Shown one piece after another: positions 58,535 through 64,000 of a stretch of 64,000 nt of DNA. A program made the translations under genes and the position numbers. Positions within the stretch are counted from its first letter, which is position 1, and each line of letters begins with the position of its first letter. A model generated the notes under the pieces. It was given only the letters and a program-made list of their open reading frames with translations, was not told the origin of the DNA and ran no database searches. This stretch comes from Gordionus sp. m RMFG-2023 (taxonomy: Eukaryota; Nematomorpha; Gordioida; Chordodea; Parachordodidae): assembly GCF_954871325.1 (NCBI RefSeq), contig NC_088777.1, positions 7,479,366 to 7,543,365 of the forward strand. The letters are read 5' to 3'.

Positions 58535-59698
58535 TCAATTGTAAGAAGAGCTCGAAGAAGTATCATTTTTAAGAATGAACTCAAACATTTCAAATTTTTT
58601 ACGCCTTCGATCGGCTATTACTTGACAAATGGATTTAAGAGGAAAATCTTCATCTTTCAAATTAATGCATTCTTTTTTTGTGACAAGACCTTTCAAAAAT
58701 TGTGTCAGTTTTTCTATCTCTTGTTTAAAATGTGTCGCGATCAGAGCCGGGTCTAATGCTATAGGATTTTTTTGAGAAATTTTGAGCCTTTCGAGCCAAT
58801 CTTGGTTAAATATGTCGTCGTAAGGTTCTGGAAGACTGCTTTTCATATCATATGTTTTGAGCATATCAAAGTTATTTGTTGTATTGAATTTCTTTTTGTA
58901 TTTTTGCGCATATAATAAGCGAAATCTTTCTTCTTCCTCTAATTCCAATAGAATATTTAGATAACTCAATTTTAGAAATATTATCTTCTTTCGACTAATT
59001 TTGAGATCTTCTTTCCTTTTTGCCAGTTTTTCTTTTAAACTATTTATAATATTTTTATTAGGATCAACTTGCTTTGGCGAATTATTTTTGTTACTTGATA
59101 TTCTATATTCATCTATAGTTATTTCAGCTTCTCTCATGTTTTCATTCCGTAATTCTGAGCTATCATTTATATGTTTTAGGGTTTTATTAGCGCCCACTAA
59201 GAGATTTCCCACATGTTCATGCATGTTATTTTGAGAATTTTTAACCTTATTCATCAAGTGATTAAAGTCTTCAAGTAACAAGCTATCCCTAGAAATCATA
59301 TTGGTGGGTTTATTATACACGATAGCAGGGGGTGAGCTACTTGTATTGCTGATACTCATCGTCGTTGAAAATTTGGCTTTATTAAAAGTAGGGGTTCGGG
59401 GTCTCACGATATCATCACTTTCTTCAGACAAAATAATTTCTTTAGAGTTTACAATCGTAGTTTTAAAACTGGTAATCGTGTTTTGCAAAGCGTAACAGAA
59501 TGTTTGGTATTTAAGATTTAGGGCTTTGTACAAGTTGAACATTAGCAAGCATATATCGCACAACGTTTTTGTGTTCTTATTTAACACCATTATATAGGCT
59601 TGTATACTGATATGTTCTGGATTGATTGACAGTATATCCATGGATTCGAACTCAATGCTGATCAATTTCCCCTCTATACATTTTTTCAATTCATCCAT
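58535..59698 (-). CDS. uncharacterised 387-residue coiled-coil protein
   Basis: A single uninterrupted frame of mixed composition, clearly above the AT background. It starts at an ATG in the favourable context AAAAATGG, with an acceptor-like TTTCAG 17-22 nt upstream (59715-59720), so a 5' non-coding exon is likely. Residues 1-85 look helical and fairly hydrophobic (ISIQAYIMVL, LCDICLLMFNLYKAL). A Ser/Thr/Pro-rich linker follows (about 85-130), then charged helices about 135-280 with strong coiled-coil character (NIINSLKEKLAKRKEDLKIS, LELEEEERFRLLYAQKYKKK). The C-terminal part has DIFNQDWLERLKIS and a basic RRRKKFEMFEF segment, ending in a Ser run. There is no membrane segment, zinc motif or enzyme signature. 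I do not recognise the family; a cytoskeletal, centrosomal or trafficking adaptor would fit the architecture, but that is a guess. Confidence 0.8.
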   Translation of the reverse strand: MDELKKCIEGKLISIEFESMDILSINPEHISIQAYIMVLNKNTKTLCDICLLMFNLYKALNLKYQTFCYALQNTITSFKTTIVNSKEIILSEESDDIVRPRTPTFNKAKFSTTMSISNTSSSPPAIVYNKPTNMISRDSLLLEDFNHLMNKVKNSQNNMHEHVGNLLVGANKTLKHINDSSELRNENMREAEITIDEYRISSNKNNSPKQVDPNKNIINSLKEKLAKRKEDLKISRKKIIFLKLSYLNILLELEEEERFRLLYAQKYKKKFNTTNNFDMLKTYDMKSSLPEPYDDIFNQDWLERLKISQKNPIALDPALIATHFKQEIEKLTQFLKGLVTKKECINLKDEDFPLKSICQVIADRRRKKFEMFEFILKNDTSSSSSYN

Positions 59699-59719
59699 TT
59701 TTGATAAACGATTTCTGAA

Positions 59720-62700
59720 ATGATTAAATTATTATTATTAATAATACCAAAATATGAATCATTATGATTAATGACATTTAAAATTATTTTTATATTATAA
59801 AAAAAAACTACGTCGTATAATACACAATTTATTTTAAGCAAGATTAAACGAACGATATACCTTTATAGAACCTGAATCAAGTTTTCGTTTATGATAGAAA
59901 CTGCAAGGAGGCATTTAATGATACGGCTTTATACGAAAGGCTCATAGTCTCGGTGTTGTAATATTCTTTTGATTTATTTTATTTGCTTAAAATTTCTAAG
60001 GAAAAAAAAGTTTATAAATGAAATAAATTAAATTAAAATTGATTATTTTCCTCATATAAAGTGCCTTTTTTATAAAAAAAACAGGTAGAAAGAAGAAGCT
60101 AATAAAATAAAACATATGTAACATAAAATAACAAAATATAGCCCTTTATTTTAATTTATCGTCAAACTATTATTGAGCTTTAAGTCTAATTTTTTATTTT
60201 TTTTATGACATTTTCAATTGACACGCTAGCTAGATTATTCAAAATATCATCTGACAATTAGATTATTCCATATTCACTTTTTGTACAAAATGGTCTCTTT
60301 AGATAAATCAATTTTTTTTTCATTATACTATTCAATTTACAAAAAATCCGGAACATTTATAAAATAAAAAAAGCGAGTTAAATTATAGCCAATAAAGATC
60401 ATATATTATCATATTAGAAATACAGAAACCTTATTTTAAATTGCTCTATTGTAATACAAAAAGTGGAGACTGAATAATCTAATTCTCAAACGAATATTTT
60501 GAGTCATAGAAAAAAAACCACAAAGTTTTAACTTTAAATAAGCCTTATGATAAAAAAAATTTTTTTAGGAATTAGAAAGAAGACTTATGATAGGAATTTA
60601 TACAAAGATTTGTATATTAAGTTATGCATACTCTGAAATGTGAAATTCAAAATTTTGTGGGCACATTTAATAGTAACCTTGTTTCATTATGTTTATTCAT
60701 TATGGAAGCTAATGAATTTAATTTAACCCATTCAATTAGCGGTATATAAATTAAAATCTTTACGATCTCAGTGTAAAAAATCGGTTTACTAATTCCGTTT
60801 AAAGATCGAGTTCTGAGTTTTAAAAAAAAATTGGATAGAACCTCAATGTAAACCTGTAAAATTGTGTTAATCTTAAAAATACGGAAGACTTAAACCTCAA
60901 AATTAAGCCCCAAAAATAAATAGGAGATTCCGCGCGTTAGACAATTGATAATGACACTAACGGAATAGAAATAAAATTATATTACGTAAACTTATATTCT
61001 TTATTTAAGGAAATATATTTCTAAAACCTATGTTACTAAATTAAATATTTACGTCAAACAAAAGAATTATTTTAAATTTACCAAAGATCAAATTTTTAGG
61101 CCCCAAGCCTTGATATTTATTTTTTGAAAAAAATGGCCCAGCCCAGATGATTATTGATTATATTTGATAATTGTTTGGCCCAACATTTTGAAATTTTTTT
61201 TATTTATTTTGAATAATTTTGGATTTCCCACTTTTGTATGAAGAGGAAATTGAAAAACATGAGCAAGAAATAAATTATTAAACGCTCCAAATATTTTTAA
61301 CAACTTTCCAATTGATTAATCGATATTATTTTAATTTATTTTTTTGAAAATCGGCTTGGTAGAAATTTTTTAAAATATTTTTCTAAAGATTCTTAAGGCC
61401 GGATTTTTGAAATCATACCATTATGGGGTGGTTCGGAAGATTTCTGTAATTAATCCTTGAAACTATTTTTGTTAAGAATTATTTCTATTTTTAATTCGTG
61501 AATTGAATAAAGAACATGAATTCAGTAGCGATACTAGGCTCAAGCTCCCTGAAAAATTTGAAGAGCCCTTGAGATTGTAAAGGCTAGTTACGCCATTTCA
61601 TAGATTTAGATAATAATAATGAATTCCCTTATTATTTAGTTGAGCCATTCAAAACCGATTAGTCACGATGTCAATCCAAATTTTTTGTCTTAGCCTTAAG
61701 TATTGTTGCTATTATTCAACTTCAAGCTTGCAATGATTTGAAACTCTTTGATGTTATAAGGTTTATTTATTAACAAAGTGTATAAAAGTGTATAAAAGTA
61801 TATAATTGGGTAATAAAGCATAAAATGAAATAATTATATTATTTATTTTTTGCAATTATAATATAAAGATTATTCTATTCTACGATATAATATTATTCAA
61901 AGTTACTTTGCTTGCACATATAGGCCTTTTAATATATTATTATTAAAAATTATCCTATTAATTACGATTTTATTGGAAATCGTTATAATTATGCAAATAT
62001 ACTGTTCCACAGGGACATCATAAAAGCAGTCTTGCCGTGTGCTAAGGACTACAAAATGACATATTCTTAGGAATATTAAAACAATTATTCAGTTAGATTC
62101 GTTTAACATTAGATTCGAAATTTAAATTTTTTTAAAAAATATATTTGCTAAAACGAAATTAATGAATAATGAATATGGAAATAAATTATAAAAAATATAA
62201 AGTTCCACAAGAGTAATGTTGAATACTTAGAAATAATTTTAAAATATTCATCAATAATTTATAATATTTAAATATATCTACAAATAGTACAAATAATTTT
62301 AAATAGTTTTGAATATTTCGATCGAATAATAAAACATTAATATTCGAAAGAATAATATTATTTTACATATTCCATTCCAATATAGGATTCGTAAAATATG
62401 AATCAAATAATAAATAATAAATAATAATGTAGGTATATAGCGGGACACTGAAGGTACTATCCAAATAACCTGAAAGTCATAACAGGATCTGAATCCATGA
62501 GGATTCTGAATATCTCAAGTTTATATAATTTATAAAGAGGAATTTGTAATTGTTTGACCGAAAATGAATTCTAGCATGTATAGATTACCTTTAAATTTAA
62601 TTCCGTATACCTGTGAACTACTCTTATTTATATTAATTACTATATGATTTTTATATAAATTAAATACAATACACAAAAGTTCCTGTCAAAATTGTCTGAT

Positions 62701-63085
62701 TTACTATGTGGCCACTGTATGATGGAATAATTTCCGGTCATATCCGATTTTTCCAATTCAAAAACCAATCGCCTTTACTAAATAATTTTAAATTGCAAGA
62801 TTACAGATCCTCATGATTATACTAGAATAATATAATATTGTAATAATAATATTGTCAAGGAATGTAAACATCGACGAAACTATATACTGCACAATCATAA
62901 TCATTTAAAATTAAAAGTTTCCTACAAAACAGACATTTATTTTTTTAAATAAAAATTATAACATAAAACTTCCAAAATTAAATATACCAAAAGACAAGCA
63001 ACTATTCTTTACAATGATTCCCTGATTAATATATAAGACAATCATAGGAAAGGTATTTTGGTATGTACCCTGAATATATTTAGTT
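59720..63085. other. AT-rich intergenic DNA with small repeats
   Basis: Apart from the palindrome at 60254-60494 and a hAT-like tip pair at about 61525-61605 (CAGTAGCGATACTAGGCTC and GGCTAGTTACGCCA), nothing is recognised. A first exon for the 58.5-59.7 kb gene may lie here. Confidence 0.35.
60254..60494. mobile_element. 240-bp palindromic MITE-like element
   Basis: CAATTAGATTATTCCATATTC then ACTTTTTGTA at the left is mirrored by TACAAAAAGTGGAGACTGAA then TAATCTAATTCTC at the right. The inner part also pairs loosely (ATGGTCTCTTTAGA against a region near 60430). Tips AATTAGATTATTC/GAATAATCTAATT are distinct from the main MITE family. Confidence 0.65.
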
Positions 63086-63099
63086 TCAAACATTATAAA

Positions 63100-63930
63100 C
63101 TAAAGAAAAAAAGAAAGGAAAAGGAAAAAAATGGATAGAAAAGTGACAGAAAAATGGAAAGAAGGGAATGAAAAGAAAAAAACAAGGGAAGGATAGGGGG
63201 AAAGGAGATGAAAAATATAAAGGGAAATGTAAAGCGGCACAGCAAAGAAAAAATTGTGAAGGGAAGAAAAAGGGGAAGATGAAAGAAGGAGAAAAGTAAT
63301 AAAAAGGAAGAGGGAATAAAGAAAGGAAAAGAAACAGAGAAAGGAGAAGGAAAATGTAACAAAAAGCAAAAGAAAATGGAAAGTGAAAGAAAAGGGGAAA
63401 GTGAAAGAAAAAGTGAAGATAGAAGAAAAGCGAAAGAAAATGAAAAGAAAAACGTAAAGATAAAAAAAATGAAAGAAAAAAGCAAGGTAATGGAATTGAA
63501 AAAGGGAAAGAATAAAATGAAAAGAGGGGAAAGGGAAAAAAAGGAAATGAGATGAGAAAAAAAGCAAAGGAAACGGGATAATGGATAATGGAAAGTGAAA
63601 GAAAAATGAAAAAAAAGGGAAAGGAAAAAAAGAGGCAATGAAAAGAAAGAGCAAGAAAAGAAAAAGGAAAAGGAAAAAAAAGGGAAAGAAAAAGAAAAAG
63701 ATAAACGAAAAGAGAAAGCAAAAGAAAAATGAAAAAGAAAATAAGATGGGAAAGGAGAAAGGAAAGAAAATCTAGAAAAGAGCAAGGAGAGGAAAAGGTA
63801 AAGAGAAAGAAAATGGAAAGGTAAGGGAAAGAGAAAGAAAAAAGGTAAGGAAAGAGGAAAGAAAAGAAGAGAAAGAAAGAAAAGGGGAAGCAAATGATTA
63901 AGGAAAAGAAAAGGGAAGCGCAAGGGAAGG
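63100..63930. repeat. 830-bp purine-rich tract
   Basis: The + strand is almost entirely A and G (GAAAGGAAAAGGAAAAAGG-type sequence) with very few C or T over about 830 bp and no fixed repeat period. Minus-strand open frames of Phe/Ser/Leu/Pro are its by-product. Such tracts can adopt triplex (H-DNA) structure. Confidence 0.93.
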
Positions 63931-64000
63931 TAGGATTGTTAAAAATTCTGATTTGGGTCGATTTTTAAAAACTAACCAATTAAGATTTTAGCCAAAATAA
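63931..64000. mobile_element. palindromic MITE copy cut by the window end
   Basis: TAGGATTGTTAAAAATTCTG, then GGGTCGATTTTTAAAAAC and TAAGATTTTAGCCAAAATAA match the left arm of the 40553 and 42503 copies. It starts exactly where the purine tract ends. Confidence 0.7.

Noticed and set aside
63086-63923. Three overlapping Phe/Ser/Leu-rich minus-strand frames of 184-276 residues
   Set aside because: Composition follows entirely from the purine tract. The lack of stops is expected because stop codons on that strand need A-rich triplets that are absent.

Overview
The window is AT-rich eukaryotic nuclear DNA, most likely from an invertebrate animal. Genes have spliceosomal introns (41 nt to about 7 kb), AATAAA signals and metazoan-type products. 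I cannot place the phylum. Gene density is low: four supported protein genes and one intronic snoRNA in 64 kb. The rest is a graveyard of transposons.

Layout. 1-17 kb: no host gene; a (GAAA)n microsatellite (1211-1428), several hAT-like and fold-back elements, including a hAT inserted in the middle of a large palindrome (7182-9257), a retroelement fragment with a nuclease-like domain between inverted repeats (10200-11548), and a dead Helitron (11629-13130). 17-26 kb (+): nine exons of a bestrophin-family anion channel, lacking the first exon(s), ending in one very long disordered-tail exon. 29.5-30.3 kb (-): a complete six-exon RPS13 gene whose first intron carries a C/D snoRNA matching SNORD44. 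31.4-34.4 kb: a young-looking gag-only LTR element. 37.6-54.7 kb (-): a 13-exon TOP3B gene of about 795 codons whose core is spliced directly to an RGG tail, with no zinc-finger block. Its 6.9-kb third intron is packed with a hAT remnant and a gag/protease retroelement whose ends are inverted copies. 54.8-57.2 kb: a gag zinc-knuckle fragment, a GC-cored tandem array and a 1.2-kb fold-back element. 58.5-59.7 kb (-): an unrecognised 387-residue coiled-coil protein gene. 63.1-63.9 kb: a strongly strand-biased purine tract.

At least nine dispersed copies of one palindromic hAT-type MITE (tips TAGTGTTGTTAAAC; one copy has a perfect 8-bp target duplication) lie in introns and intergenic DNA. The host genes do not form an operon and share no obvious pathway. 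RPS13 and its snoRNA are a translation/rRNA-modification pair, TOP3B is a DNA/RNA topoisomerase, and bestrophin is a membrane channel.
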